Assembly (NCBI GenBank): GCA_039111635.1
Contig: JBCAQO010000004.1
Span: 3,162,001 to 3,226,000, forward strand
Direction of reading: 5' to 3'
DNA length: 64,000 nucleotides
Source: Heterobasidion occidentale
Lineage: Eukaryota > Basidiomycota > Agaricomycetes > Russulales > Bondarzewiaceae
The position numbers and the translations under genes were made by a program. Positions 23,378 to 35,840 of the stretch are shown piece after piece (position 1 is the stretch's first letter; each line of letters starts with the position of its first letter). The notes beneath the pieces were generated by a model that saw only the letters and a program-made list of their open reading frames with translations, did no database searches and was not told where the DNA came from.

Positions 23378-26250
23378 ATGGCCGCCGCTGTGACTCACCC
23401 AAACCTACACGACGACAGTGAGTCGAGACCCGTCACTGTCGACGCCGCACAATACTATGGCGGTCAGGAGTTCCAAGGTCGCTCGAGGACTTACAGCGCA
23501 GTATGTGGCATACGCGTTTCGTGTGCTGGCAACAGCGCCTAACTTTGTTCACAGTCGGGCACGTATGGCTACAACCCCAAACGCCTCCCCGCATTCGAAG
23601 ATGATTGGCATCTGCGTCCCCGACGGATGTCCCACGACGAGAAGAGCACTGCGCCTCGCCGCTTCCTCATTGATGTAGAAGAGACAATTCGTCTCGTCCT
23701 CGAGCAGGAGGACACTGACGGTGACTTCCAAATCAGCATTACTGACGCGGGCCCTAAGATTCTCTCCCTTGGCACTGCGACCAGCAATGGTTACAAGAGT
23801 TTCGACATTCGGGTAAGTACCGCCTATTTCATCTTTTATGTGGCTTACGCCGTTCCTGTTTCAAGGGGACGTATATGCTCTCCAACCTCCTCCAAGAACT
23901 CGCCCTCGCTCGTGATCACAACAGGAAGCGCATTGTTCTCGACGAGGCGCGTCTGACTGAGAACCCAGTCGACCGCCTCTCTCGCATGATCAAGAACTCT
24001 TTCTGGCATTCTCTGACTCGTCGCATCGATGGCGATGGCCTCGAAATTATCTGTGCAGATCCCAAGAACCGCACCGGTCGCGTGCAGCCCCGCATTTACA
24101 TCCCGCACGGAGAGCCTGCCATGGCTGACTACTACAGGAAGATCGCCCGAGAGAAGCCACATTTGAACTTGGACGTTCAAGTCCTTCCTCCGAAGCCTGA
24201 CGATCCGCACTTTGTGAAGAGTCTCAACAGCAAGCCAGGTATTCTGGCTTTAGCGATGAATGAGGTTGATGATGGCAAGGGTGGTCGTACCCTGAAGGGC
24301 ATTCCCTTCATTGTGCCCGGAGCTCGTTTCAACGAGGTGTGTTTTTGCCCACCAGTGACTCAATCACATATCTTACATCTCTCTTAGCTCTACAACTGGG
24401 ACTCGTACTTCATTTCTCTTGGCCTTCTCGTCGACGGACAAGTAGCAATGGCTAAGGGCCTCGTTGAGCACTTTATCTTTGAGATCAAGCATTACAACAA
24501 GATTCTCAATGGCAGCCGATCCTACTACCTCTCCCGAACTCAGCCACCTTTCCTCACCGACATGGCTTTGCAGATCTATAATCAGCTGGATCGCTCTGAC
24601 CTCGAAGCTAACCGCCGGTGGCTTAAGCGTGCGATCCAAGCAGCAATCAAGGAGTACCACACCATTTGGGTTGCGGAGCCTCGCATTGATCCCAAGACCG
24701 GTCTTTCCCGTTTCCGCCCAGAGGGTGTCGGCATCCCGCCCGAGACCGAGGCGACGCACTTCACGCACATCCTCGAGCCGTACGCACACAAGCACGGGCT
24801 CTCCGTTCTCGAGTTCAGCGAGAAATACAACAACGGCCAGTTAAAGGAGCCTGAGCTCGACGAGTACTTCCTGCACGACCGCGCGGTGCGCGAGTCTGGT
24901 CACGACACGTCCTACCGTCTCGAGAAGCGGTGCGCGAACTTGGGGACGATCGACCTCCAAGCGCTGCTATACAAGTACGAGATCGATATCGCGACTGCCA
25001 TTCGAGAGGTATTCGACGACGAGCTCGAGCTCGAGGAGGACTTCCCGCTTGCGCCGTTCCCGCCGTCCCCTGAGGCATACGCGCACCCGTACCGTGAGCG
25101 CTCGACGAGCCGCAAACAGTGCAGTGAGGAATGGTTCGAACGGGCGGAATGGAGGCAGGGCATCATCGACAAGTACTGCTGGAACGAGAGCAAGGGCTTG
25201 TACTTTGATTACGACACCGTGCAGGAGAAGCAGAGCTTGTACGAGAGCGTCACTGCGTTCTGGACCTTGTGGGCTGGGTGCGCGAGCGACGATCAATGCT
25301 GGAAGCTTGTGTACGTGTCTTTGATCCTTCTGGCTATCCTGGAAATGGTGTTGATGGGATGTTTTGATTTGATGTACAGCTCGCAATCGCTCAAAAAGTT
25401 CGAAGTTTTGGGTGGCTTGGTCTCCGGGACGGAGGAGTCTCGGGGAAAGATCTCTTTGGATCGCCCTAACCGACAGTGGGACTACCCCTATGCTTGGTGT
25501 GCTCATTTTTTTTTGTTCTTCATCGTCTTCTGAAACTGATGTCGGGAAAGGCCTCCGCATCAGATTATGGCGTGGGTTGGCCTCGAACGGTATGGCTATC
25601 TTGAGGATGCCCAAAGACTGGCGTACAGGTTCCTCTACATGTGAGTCATCTTCGTGGAACGCAATGAACGTAGCTGAACGATTTGTTTAGGATGACCACT
25701 GCCTTCGTGGATTTCAACGGTGTAGTGCCTGAGAAGGTAGAAATATACCCGCCTTTGGGATTGGATATCATTTGACCTGTCGATGTCTCTAGTTTGACGC
25801 CGTCAAGCTTTCACACCTGGTGGACGCCGAGTACGGGAACCAGGGACTTGACTTCAAGATGGTTCCTCGTGAGGGCTTTGGGTGGATGAATGGTATTGAT
25901 ATCTGCATCACCTGGCGTTTGACTGTTCCGCTCATCGATTCCCGCGCTGTATAGCCGCCTACCAAGTCGGTCTCTCATTCCTGACGAGCCACATGCGCCG
26001 CGCGGTCGCTGCTTGCACCTCTCCCGAGGTCTTCTTTGGCAGGTCCATGATGGGCGAGCACACTGCCGCCCCGCCATCTAGCGTTGTCAATGACCCCCTG
26101 GGAATGGCAATGGAGAACCTGACGCTCAACACCAACATTCCCAGCACCAGCACCGCTGTTCACGCCACAGCCCCATTTGTGCCCTCTCATTCACCCGCTG
26201 GGAGCATTCAGTATAACTACTACTTCCCCGGAGGCCTCTCACCAATCTAG
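23378..26250 (+). CDS. NTH1: Neutral (cytosolic) trehalase, GH37
   Basis: Hydrolyses the storage sugar trehalose to two glucoses in the cytosol. Nine exons (23378-23500, 23555-23812, 23866-24336, 24388-25310, 25380-25496, 25551-25640, 25691-25736, 25793-25892, 25955-26250) give 807 aa. No signal peptide is present, which separates it from acid trehalase. The N-terminal regulatory part has basic-Ser sites suited to PKA and 14-3-3 control (SRTYSAS, RRMSHDE) and an EF-hand-like Ca2+ loop ([12 protein letters not shown]). Signature 1 reads PGARFNELYNWDSY (usual PGGRFxExYxWDxY) and signature 2 [12 protein letters not shown] (usual QWDxPxGWAP); both are split by introns, and both have one Gly replaced by Ala. 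The C-terminal [15 protein letters not shown] is typical. Ends with a tail not seen in yeast Nth1. Confidence 0.92.
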
Positions 26251-26852
26251 ATTATTCTAGTGGCATAGTGCGTATAGTTTCGGTCGGCGAAGTCTGATTA
26301 CAGATTTGGTTTGGTTTCTTTTCTACTGTAAAAAGTATCCATCGCTCGAGAAGCCGAGTAATTCTGCATCCCCTATAACGATGCTATCTCTTCTACACGT
26401 CTCCTTCCTTCATCACGTTCCCGCCAGGCTTCATTGCATCGCAATTAGAGCTACTCTAGATGCACGTTCTCGTTCGTTTCAATCACTCCGCAGTATCAAT
26501 TCGTGTAACATCTATCCATGTTTCTTCAGTGCCTCTGTGCATCGTCAGTCTAGTCAGATACCAACCTCCTTCAGCTTCCCTTGTTATCTCGGTACAATCT
26601 CGTTAATGATCGTCTACTAGCAACTCGCGGACATCGTCTCTTTCCTTCTTTCCTTATTTTTTCTACTTGATGGTCATCTTGGTGGTTCATGGATTCTTAG
26701 CATTCAATAGATGGATTATGTTTTGCATCGCGATTGTGTTGGCGTGAACGGCATCCGTGGTGGAGCTCCGCGAAGCCGGATGCATTTCCAGTTTTGGCGA
26801 GTGCGGGTTGGATGCGTGCTGGTCGCGAGTCACTCGCCATCCGCCTCGCTCA
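26251..26852. other. Intergenic region
   Basis: About 600 bp holding the trehalase 3' end, which is T/C-rich, and the promoter of the lipase gene. No further feature is supported. Confidence 0.5.
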
Positions 26853-28532
26853 ATGCTCCCACTATCTCTCAGCAGCTTCATCTTCCCACTCCTCACCTAC
26901 TTCACCCCTGATGCCCCCGCGCGATCCCAACGCCCATTATTCAGACCACAGCCGCCGGCCCTCCAGTTTGAACTACGTCACCAGCACGCCGTCACCCCGT
27001 CCGCCCACGTCTACTTCTCCGATATCCCTCCACTGCGCGCCACCGCAAACGGCGACGGCGGCAGCTACCCGCACTCGTATGCGGTGCACACGCGCCCGGT
27101 GGTGACCCACAAGCCAGCGTCGGCCGCCGCTTTCGCGCGCGCGCGCGCCCGCTCGATGCAGCGTGCGGAGAGCGAGGCACTGTGGTGGGACGAGGACGAG
27201 GTGCAGGGCCCGGACACGGAGAAGCGGGAAACGCTGCTCATGCTCGCGAAGATGACGAGCAATGCGTACATCGCCCCTACGGATCCCGGGTGGTACGACC
27301 TCGGTGGGAACTGGACGGTGGTGCGTGCACGCTTGACAGACGCTTCTTTGTGCATCGTTGGCTCACAGGGGTGTTCATTCACCGAACCCAAATCACTTCC
27401 GAACCGCGCCGATCTCCCTGATTCTGCTTTTATGCGCGCATCGGATCCCAGAACGAGCCGGTTGGGTGGGAAGACGACGCGGACGGGTTCCGCGGGTACG
27501 TGTTTGCGACGCCCGATAACGCCACCGTCGTCCTCTCCATCAAGGGCACGTCTCTGGCGATTGTCGGAGGCGGTGGCGGTCCGACTACCAAGAAGGACAA
27601 GCTGAACGATAACCTGCTGTTCAGCTGCTGCTGCGCGCGCGTCGATTGGACGTGGACGACGGTGTGTGGCTGCTATCGCGGCGGATGGAAGTGCAACCAG
27701 GACTGTGTCGAGGAGGCGTTGATCGAGGAGAGCTTATTCTATCCCATTGGGACTGTGAGTGGTCGTTTCCTCCCGAAGGGTCATCGCGCTGATAGTGTTC
27801 GTTTGGGGTCGGCGATGCCAGAATTTGTACAATAATATCTCTTATATGTACCCGGAAGCGAACATATGGCTCGTCGGGCACTCGTTGGGTGGATCCCTTG
27901 CTTCGCTGCTAGGTGTGACATTCGGCGTCCCCGCCGTCACCTTCGAAGCCCCAGGCGAGAAGATGGCGTCTCAGCGACTGCATCTGCCTTCCCCAGTTCG
28001 TGATCGAGCTCCTATTCAGCGTGACTACATCTAACTGACGGCATAACAGCCCTCGACACAGCATGTGACCCATGTTTACCACACTGCCGACCCCATCCCC
28101 ATGGGCACATGCAATGGGGTGCTCTCCTCGTGCGCGCTGGGAGGATATGCATTGGAGAGCCAGTGCGTTCCTTTATCCGCCCGCGCGTTGTTTCCTCCGA
28201 CGATGATGGTCGGGCTGATTCGTTGATCATTAGATGTCATCTCGGGAAGGTCATCGAGTACGATACCGTGTCGAACTTATCGTGGGCCGCGGATGTGCGG
28301 ACGCACGCGATCCTCAACGTCATCGACAAGGTGCTCAGCCAGCCGTGGGCCGCGGCGGAGGAGGTCGGGAGAGAGGTGCCCGAGCCGCGGGTGCAGGACG
28401 ACTGCGTGGTGAGCCGCGTTTCGAGCATGTCCAGCTTGTGCGCCCAGGCCGTCGCTCACGGCCTTCTTTTGCTGACCGCCACAGGAGTGCTTCAGCTGGG
28501 AGTTTGGCAACTTCTCGAGCACTGGGGCGTGA
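26853..28532 (+). CDS. ATG15: ATG15-type lipase of autophagic bodies
   Basis: Class 3 lipase of the Atg15 family, which breaks open autophagic and Cvt bodies in the vacuole. Exons 26853-27320, 27452-27754, 27822-27995, 28050-28162, 28234-28408 and 28485-28532 give 426 aa. It starts with a hydrophobic anchor ([17 protein letters not shown]), as in Atg15, which reaches the vacuole by the MVB route. The nucleophile elbow is GHSLGG in [18 protein letters not shown]; the Asp lies in [10 protein letters not shown] and the family motif [20 protein letters not shown] follows. The upstream [15 protein letters not shown] and the Cys-rich [10 protein letters not shown]...CGCYRG are also family traits. 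The first intron is 131 nt, somewhat long. C terminus [15 protein letters not shown] is short, without the extended tail some relatives have. Confidence 0.9.
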
Positions 28533-29220
28533 GGCATCATCATGAACTATGCTATCGGTGCGGTGGCTGGCGTCACACAGGGACACCGAGTCGGGTCTGT
28601 ATACTATACGTTTTTACTTACTATCATTGGGTGCTTTTAGAGCGAGAGGGGGCCGCAGTGCTAGGCGTGGACGTCATTTGGTCCACGATGTCACGGCGGG
28701 CCTCTCAGCGTCACGACAATCATCATGCTATTGCTTCGACACCTGTATTGTCTAGTTTATATTTCATTCATCTGTGTCATCGTTGCTCCTCTATCTGGCT
28801 TGTTCGATTTGCACGCGCTCACGGCGACTGACGTGCGGGGGAACCCCTGATGTGCTGACTGTTGGCAGCTACTCACTTTCTTTACATAGCGAACAAGCTA
28901 CCGGGCTGCTGCCGGCGCACGCGCTCCGGGGCAGTTTCTACACGCGTGAGTCGTATTTCCTCGCTTTCATCAGTCATGGGTCCTCGTCTTGTGTTCTGAT
29001 CACACCCAACGCCCTTTCGTTACCAGCTCATGTCTCGGGTCTGTCCCTAACGATGTTGTTTTGAACCTGACTCTCTGCTTTCCTTATCTACCGGATGTAT
29101 GCGGTCCCATGGCTTGTTAGGGGCCACCGTCTCACTGATACGACACGAGTTGATACGCCCTATACGAGTTGGAGTCGCGGTACGGTCGATTGCTCTCAGC
29201 CAGGTCGGCTTCACTTGTTT

Positions 29221-29500
29221 TTATACGTCCACGCTGATTCCAAAATCTTGTTTGACCATGGGAGTCGAATGTGCAATGCGCCGGGAGTCCGGAACACCCG
29301 TGGGCGAGCCTGGGGGATGCACGAAGGTCCAGTAACGACTTTCCAAGCCCTGGCCTTGCAGGGAAAGAGTGTCAGCAGCCACATCCAGCGCCACACCCGA
29401 CGCCTCCCGAACGCGATTCGCATCTTCGCATGCGCAGACGTACCCCGCCAGCACCTCGTCCCGACGCAAATCCCCTTCCCCGTAAACGTACGCCGCAATC
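29221..29500 (-). pseudogene. Possible coding relic or unannotated exon
   Basis: The minus frame reads PDHRGIAAYVYGEGDLRRDE, then VLAGYVCACEDANRVREASG, VALDVAADTLSLQGQGLES and RYWTFVHPP. The composition and third-position bias resemble a real protein more than the other frames around it. It is closed upstream by a stop, and no start codon or convincing splice acceptor joins it to anything. It may be an exon of a minus-strand gene I could not assemble, a relic, or chance. No function is suggested. Confidence 0.22.
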
Positions 29501-32202
29501 CCTCGGTGGTCAGGCTAGGCCCCAAACGAACCTTCGTATATACTAAAGCCCACGCCCGATGACATCCGTCCCCGCGGCTGACCTCTCGCGCACGGGCCCG
29601 CTTGCACGCATGACGCCACCTTCGGGGCCTCCTGACTCTCCGCGTGTCCCCCTGACCCTGCGAGCTGTGCCCTCAGGTTCGAGTGCACGCCGAACGGAAA
29701 CCTTGAGTCCCGAACTAAGATGTGCTGACGTGTGTCGGTGGATTCATATGGATTCATATGGGTGTCTTGGTCCTTATGCGGATGAGGACGGCTTTGACTG
29801 GGGGAAACATAACCGGCATCGTAGGAAGCTCGGAGCACTCGGGTATGCGCCGGACAGCGAGGATCTGCGCTGCGCCGGCGGGTGGTCGTATTGTTGCCGC
29901 TTTGGCTCTTGGAGTGTTGACTGGCGGCTTCGTTCGACGGAGGACACGTGCCTGCGAGGCGCGCGATTAGAGCTTGTTGTTTTGACGTGGCCGGTCTATG
30001 TGCTCCCTATCCAGGCTGCGGGAGCCCTCCGAGTTACTGTGCATGCGAGACCTCGAGGCCGATTGCGAGGGGAGAAGCCCACTGTACTCGCGTGTCATCT
30101 CCGCATGTCGGCCTGCACTTGCCTGGAGAATCGTCGTCGTTGTGTATCTAGCCGCTTGTGTCGAGAGTGGCTGCAGGCAGGCCTGACCGCATTCCCAGCG
30201 CAGCTTTCACCGATCAATCGACATCCTCGTCATATACATTCTCAAGCGTCCGATGACGCGCGCTTGCTCGCTTGCTGGCCCGCCTGCATGTATGCGCGCA
30301 CACGCCATCTATCCGATGAGAAGCCGCGTCGGCGATCTACGCTTCTGCACGCATAATGAACAATGAATTGGTATGATCATATCGTCGCGTCATCGAACCT
30401 TTTCATCTACTGATATCATCTCATAGCAGCGCATAGCCTAGAATCCGGGGCCCAGAGCCTAGACGCAGCACTTGGAACCTCCCGCCGGCACAGTCACTAT
30501 CATAGATCTGATTTATTAATGTGGATCGACATGTTCTAGAGGCGATGGACGGTATGGACATCGTCTTCGATGCCGGGCGCGTGTTCAGGACAAAGGGCAA
30601 TGTAGCCAGGTACAGGAAGCAACCGTTGGAAGGTGCTGCATGTTGTGCGTACTTGTACCCTCAGGCTGGAGCAGCCGCGATCTCGAAGGACCTCGCTCCC
30701 GCATGGTGCGCCGACGCTTCTGGGATCCAGACCACCGCCTCATTGCCGACAAAGCATCGATATCGTGTTGCAAGTATCCTTCGTCAGACGAACGTCAGTG
30801 TAGCTCCCCATATTCTCCCGCGGGAAGTCCGTGCGCTGCGCTATACTGGGAGGATCTAGATGCGGTCAGCCCTACCGCTGCCGGTGCGGGCGTGATTGTC
30901 GATGCGTGATCGTTGCCTCGAGATTGAGTGGGAAGATCTTGGGCCGAACGCGATGGGTCCCTCAGGCGCTGGACTCCGTCAGGGGCTCGCACGACCGCAC
31001 ACGACGAGGGTTGGTCACCCTCGAGGCGACAAGACGGCCTTTCGACGCAACGAAGGCTGTCGAAGGGCGACGAAGGGTGACAAAGAGGGGATTTTGCCGT
31101 GGCGTGTTTGGGCGACGCGCGTTCAGATGACTCGAGGCGGGTTCCGAGGACGAGTGGGCGGGACGGCGTGTCCACATTGAGTCGCTTCGCGGGACCTCGT
31201 GACGCGGATGCGATGGCTCGTTGCGGTAATGGACCCTGACGCTAGAAAGGCATCGAAGAGGGATAGCAGTGATGATCGGTGCAGACATGAACTTTGAAGA
31301 GAGGCGCAGACCGGGAGGTCGCGAGGCGCATCTCCTTTGGAGGGGAAGACTGGTGGGCCCTGCATGAACATGAGCCGGGCTTGCGAGTGCTCTAAAGATG
31401 TCGTGAGAAAACCGAAGTGCATGCGCCGCTGTGCGCCGTGCCTTCACATTTGTTTCTTTAGCGACGTGCGGAAGGGAGATGGCGACGATGGCGAGACTGC
31501 GAAGAAGCTGGGAACGGAGAAGATGGATGCTTACGGGGGACGCGACGGGCGAGAGCAAGCGAGAGGAGGCTGGAGGGGACGGGCCAAGGGATGGTCGACC
31601 GTGGGCTGGAAGTGGCAAGGTGATTGCGCCATGCTGTGGAAGGAAGATAGATGTTCGGGAATGCCCGGTCAGGATGCTCGCTGATGCTCGTGTCTGCACG
31701 ACGAGCGAGGTTTAGGCGGACACGTAGGATGCCGGCGGACGAGGGCGTGCATTTCCGTACGTGGCGGTCCATGGACGGCGTTGGTGTTGGAGGGCGCGGT
31801 GGAGGAGTGGTGGAGGTGGTGGAGGGGATTGCAGGGGATTGCCCAGAAGGGCCAGGAAGGAGCTTCGAATGCGGGGTAAGGGACACCGTTCGCCAACCTC
31901 TCGGACACCGCCAGCTGATTTCCTTCATTGGCATATGTGCGTGCAGAGACCGAGACAAGCACATCCCGTCTTTTCACCCTCGGAGAGTTGGCAAGCATCA
32001 CGGCGTGGAGTCGTGCGATGTCTCTGACGGCATCTGGTCGACATGGTGCAAGGCTGGAGAGAAGAAGACGGGAGATAAACAGACAGGCGGTTTCCATTGC
32101 AGCGCCAAGAATAGAGTGCGATCTCCAATTTAAAAGCTTACTGGGGACGCGTACGTAATGGCGTGCTCCGAAAGGCACACGTGAGCAAGTTTAGACCTCC
32201 AG

Positions 32203-32208
32203 TATATA
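32203..32208 (+). promoter_or_regulatory. TATA-like box
   Basis: TATATA sits about 85 bp before the ATG of the following gene, and a CT-rich stretch lies between, the usual layout of a fungal core promoter. Function is inferred from position only. Confidence 0.45.
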
Positions 32209-32292
32209 GACCCCACCCTCTCATTTCTTCCGCCTACTTTCTCCCATCACATCCCTCCCCACGCCCACACCAGAACAAACAACCTTGCAACA

Positions 32293-33139
32293 ATGTCTAC
32301 CGAATCCATCACCAACACTCGCACCGATGTCAAGCACTCCAACCCCATCCCAATCGGCGGTAACGCCCCCAACCGCCGCCGAGCTCCCTCCTTTTCGTCC
32401 TCAGAGGGCTCCCCAACCTCCCCCCAGAGCCTTCAAACGCCTCTCTCACCATCGCCCCCTCGGGTCGCTACATCCCCATCGGCTTCTCCCATCTTGTCTT
32501 ACTTTATGAGCGCATCTCCTACCAAGCCGAACGCCACTTTCCCCTTCCGCCGCCCCTTTGGCGCACCGCCTGTTCTTGAGGGTCTGCATCAATGACATTT
32601 CTCTGCAGTGAAAAGAATACTCATGCTCTTTTGCATTTTTATACAGATGACGAAAGCCTCGACGCAGACACAGTCCCCACATTCCACGGGCGTAGCGCGT
32701 CTGCGACCTGGACTACCGGTCCTCCTCGCTTCCCCCAACCCTCTTCGCCGCCCGTCATCCCCATCCCTGAGGCTCAACAGTCCCAGCAACAGCGCGGCAC
32801 GGGCGTCCTGCGTCGGCTTTCTCTCAGCAGCGGTTTCGGCAGAGTGTGTATCCCTCTCGCGTGCCCCACTCCTGACTCCCCTGAAATGGCTCGCTTATCT
32901 CCCTATCAGCCGAACCTCATGTCGCTCAACCGCCCCAGTCGCCCCCTCGTCCGGGCACACCACCCCCAAGCGCGGTCAACATGGCTCCGCAGAACGGTGG
33001 GCTGTCCGCAGCGTCCCCTGGGCGCAAGCCTCGTCGCGCTACGACGCTTGGCGTGCGCCCAGCCGACCCAAAGGCCCGACGTGCGCCGTCGCCAATGGGC
33101 GAGCGCATCTTGAAGGGCCACTTTGATGGCTTCAATTGA
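32293..33139 (+). CDS. Small disordered Ser/Pro-rich protein, unknown function
   Basis: Three exons (32293-32581, 32647-32847, 32910-33139) give 239 aa. I do not know the family. The protein is low-complexity and probably disordered, rich in Ser and Pro with many SP/TP sites (for example SPTSPQSLQTPLSPSPPR), so a phosphorylated regulator is plausible. Two islands look conserved in style: GVLRRLSLSSGFGR in the middle, where RRLS is a PKA-type site, and the C terminus SPMGERILKGHFDGFN. The third exon must be read in the frame that yields PRPGTPPPSAVN; the intron start GTATCC at 32848 gives the matching phase. A TATA-like box and CT-rich leader precede it, which supports expression. Confidence 0.68.
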
Positions 33140-35282
33140 AGCTTCGTCTCCATCAACGTCCTTTGCGTCTCATTTTCTGGCTCTGGGTTTCCATCCTTGT
33201 TTCCAATCTCTTCATACACTCGGTTCTGTCGTCGCTCTTGGCCTTGCTCTCTGTTCAAATCTGTATCATGCCGCGAGCAGTCGCGCTTGCTCGCTGTACC
33301 TCATACTGTATCTGTCACCCATCGTAATCGTTCCCTGCGACGTGCTCAGGCGCTATTATCTTGTCCACGGCCAGTCCACGATTCATTTCTATACGTGCGG
33401 GCCTTGAGGACATGCATTTGTGGATCAATGAGTCGTCATTTGACTATGCGACGCCGCTGCCGCCGTGGGGCATTAAAACAGCTGTGTATTTTCGGGTTTC
33501 CCTGGGCACCACCCCCGTCCACTTTATCTTCGCCGGCCACCCCATCGTTTTCATCACCACCATCGCAGCAGATCCCGTTTGTCGCTTCCTTTTTTCACAT
33601 GCATCACCGTCAGCAAAATCATCTTCCCACCATCTTTCTTCACCCACCTACCCCTCTCCTTGTCATCATCGAACACTCGTCGTCATTCTTCTTTTCACCA
33701 GCATCACTGTCCCATGTTTAGCAGCATCGATATCAGCATCAAAATCACGTTCGGGCCCTTGCGAGCAAGTCACCTTGTTCCTTTCATCATTCTCTCAGCT
33801 GCCTTCCATTCCTAATGTTCGCCTTACCTTCTGTGACCGTCGTGTGGCCCAGATTCACTGACGGCCCGTCCTAGTGATCGGAAGCGACAATTATGTGGTG
33901 TGCCCTGAACCCTGCTGTGAACCCAATCCTATTATTGGCTCTGCTCTAGCGTCGATGTTCTTCTGAAGGGGTTGGTCTGTGTACGGGTTCGGCTCCTGTC
34001 TCGCCCTCATTCGGTCATCCGTTATCTGCCCGTGTCCGTGCTGCGTCACTCGGTATTGATTTTGGTGTGCGGGATGGCGTCAGTCTCCAGGAGGCGCATT
34101 CGATGCCGACTGGCTATCGGGTCGGGGTCAGCGGTTTTGGCGCATGGGGGTGGACCATGGGTTGAATTCAGTGGTGACGATCGGGATCGTCAATCGGCGG
34201 AGTGATCGAGGTTGCGTCCGCGCCAGGAAGGTCACGAACTGGGATGGCCTGGAGGAATATAGGGGTTCGTCGGGCCCGCGGTTTGTTCTTGCTCTTGCTA
34301 CGTTTATCTGTTCGTTTTTGCGTTTTCGTGGTTCGTGTTTGGAGTATATCTTATTGTGATTTCGTTTTCGTGGTGTACATACTGTGGGTCGCGGATTGCG
34401 GATTGCGGAGGGGGCGTAGGATAGGGGCAGTCAAAGAAGAAGACTCGTTACGTGTGTAAGCCATTGTACAGTACTTGTTTAGATGAGATCTTTATGTGTG
34501 ATCTTCAATCTCCTAAGCAGCGATCGAGTCATTGAGTCACATTCCAAGTAGTTGCGTGCACAAAGCATATGTTAAATGCGGAGAAGGCGTGCCCACGACG
34601 CCGGTCGTGAGTTCGGACGTCAAACATGCTCTCGATCTTGTTCGCGTCGCTGCTGGATTCTGGATTCTGGCGGGGCGCAAGGCGTGAAATGTGATATGTG
34701 AAAAGTACATAAGTACATTAGAGAGGATCTGCGGTGCTAAAGCCGAGCCACGATCCATCGCGATGGCATGTATCATACGATCTCGGGAGAGACTTTCGGG
34801 ACTAGGACGAGTAAGTCGGGAAGCCGCAGCATGATTCAGTGACGGGCTGGTGGTTTTGGGGGGAGGGTGACGGGTGAGTGTTCGGAGTGGGGTGCTGTGA
34901 GATGATGGCATGCATGATGTGCAGGCTTGTGCGGGTGACGATGGTTGATATCATGCAGGCGTGTCGCGTGGTGGGCAGTCTGAGATGTCATTGTTCGAGA
35001 CACATGAGCAAAGGACACCGCTGTGATCTCGATTGCGATGCGCACGTATGCATCGTCTAGGCAGACGGCCCGGTCCTCTTGCTTGACGCGTACGTCGTAG
35101 ACTCGCGCATCATCGAGAGGCGCGGTCCTTTTGAGGACCTGGACGCGTCCAGAGTAGACTTCTCGCAAATATAGAAGAGCCCTGCAGGAGAATCCGGAAG
35201 CGTCGCGGCGCCCCGAGTCCCGTGTCTCGCATCGGGAGCCCGACACGCAGCGCCCCGTCCATTCCACAGCAGACGTCGCCGA
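33140..35282. other. Intergenic region, 2.1 kb
   Basis: The first 800 bp are T/C-rich and likely 3' untranslated sequence of the preceding gene. The rest has scattered frames of no recognisable type. No repeat or RNA gene was identified. Confidence 0.5.
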
Positions 35283-35840
35283 TCACGCCGTTCTCGCGCC
35301 GACGTTCATAGGCCGAGCCGCGGCGGAGGCGGCAGCGGCCGCGTCCGCGCGCGTCTGGCTCTGGCCGACGATGGGCATCGGGCGGCGGGCGAAGACGAGC
35401 TTCTTGCGCACGATGGCGGCGATGGTGTACGTCGGCGGTGGCCGCGTCTCGGTCTGCGCGGCTAGAGCTTCGGGGTCGGAGGGAGACGCGGGGGTGGTGC
35501 GGTACAGGACGGCGAGGGGTTTGGGAAGCGAGACGAGTTTGCCTTCGAGGAGGTGATGCCCGATGCGCAGGGTCGGTTTCGCCTTGTGCGCGCGACAATG
35601 CAGGAGAGTCAGAGTTGGCCTGGTAGGAGCAATCGCGTGGAGAAGCGCGCGCACCTGTGTATCGCTGGCGTCGGGCACGGTGAGCGTGCCGATGGGCTGG
35701 TCGCGTCTGTCGCCGTCGGCGTGGATGTCGCCCTGGAGCTCGATGAGGACGAGCTCGGAAGTGCCGATGCGGGCGATGTTAGGTGGCAGGGCTGGGGAAG
35801 ACGGCGAAGACGGCGCGGGGAGGGTGATGGGGATGATCAT
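35283..35840 (-). CDS. CTF8: CTF8, subunit of the Ctf18-RFC clamp loader
   Basis: Chromosome transmission fidelity protein 8, which with Ctf18 and Dcc1 forms the alternative RFC complex that loads PCNA and supports sister-chromatid cohesion. Single exon, 185 aa. The family core is plain: ELVLIELQGDIHADGDRRDQ, PIGTLTV, then KPTLRIGHHLLEGKLVSLPK followed by PLAVLYR. Between the two blocks lies a short variable segment. The C terminus (YTIAAIVRKKLVFARRPMPI) is the part expected to pair with Dcc1 and Ctf18. The start MIIPITLPAP was chosen because the frame continues upstream only through promoter sequence shared with the divergent gene. Slightly longer than yeast Ctf8. Confidence 0.85.
   Translation of the reverse strand: MIIPITLPAPSSPSSPALPPNIARIGTSELVLIELQGDIHADGDRRDQPIGTLTVPDASDTQVRALLHAIAPTRPTLTLLHCRAHKAKPTLRIGHHLLEGKLVSLPKPLAVLYRTTPASPSDPEALAAQTETRPPPTYTIAAIVRKKLVFARRPMPIVGQSQTRADAAAAASAAARPMNVGARTA

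Larger units (their letters stand above)
28533..32292. other. Gene-poor region, 3.8 kb
   Basis: No gene can be supported with confidence. GC-rich frames run on both strands (for example 265 codons at 29559-30356 plus and 245 codons at 30962-31699 minus), but their proteins are Arg/Ser/Pro-rich without recognisable motifs, as expected from chance in GC-rich DNA. A perfect 10-bp tandem duplication (GATTCATATG) sits at 29741-29760. One minus-strand frame near 29221-29500 looks more protein-like and is listed separately. Confidence 0.5.

Noticed and set aside
29559..30356. 265-codon plus-strand frame
   Set aside because: High Arg/Ser/Pro/Cys content, no domain, no promoter or intron logic; expected by chance in GC-rich DNA.
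30962..31699. 245-codon minus-strand frame
   Set aside because: Composition like a shadow frame and no recognisable motif.
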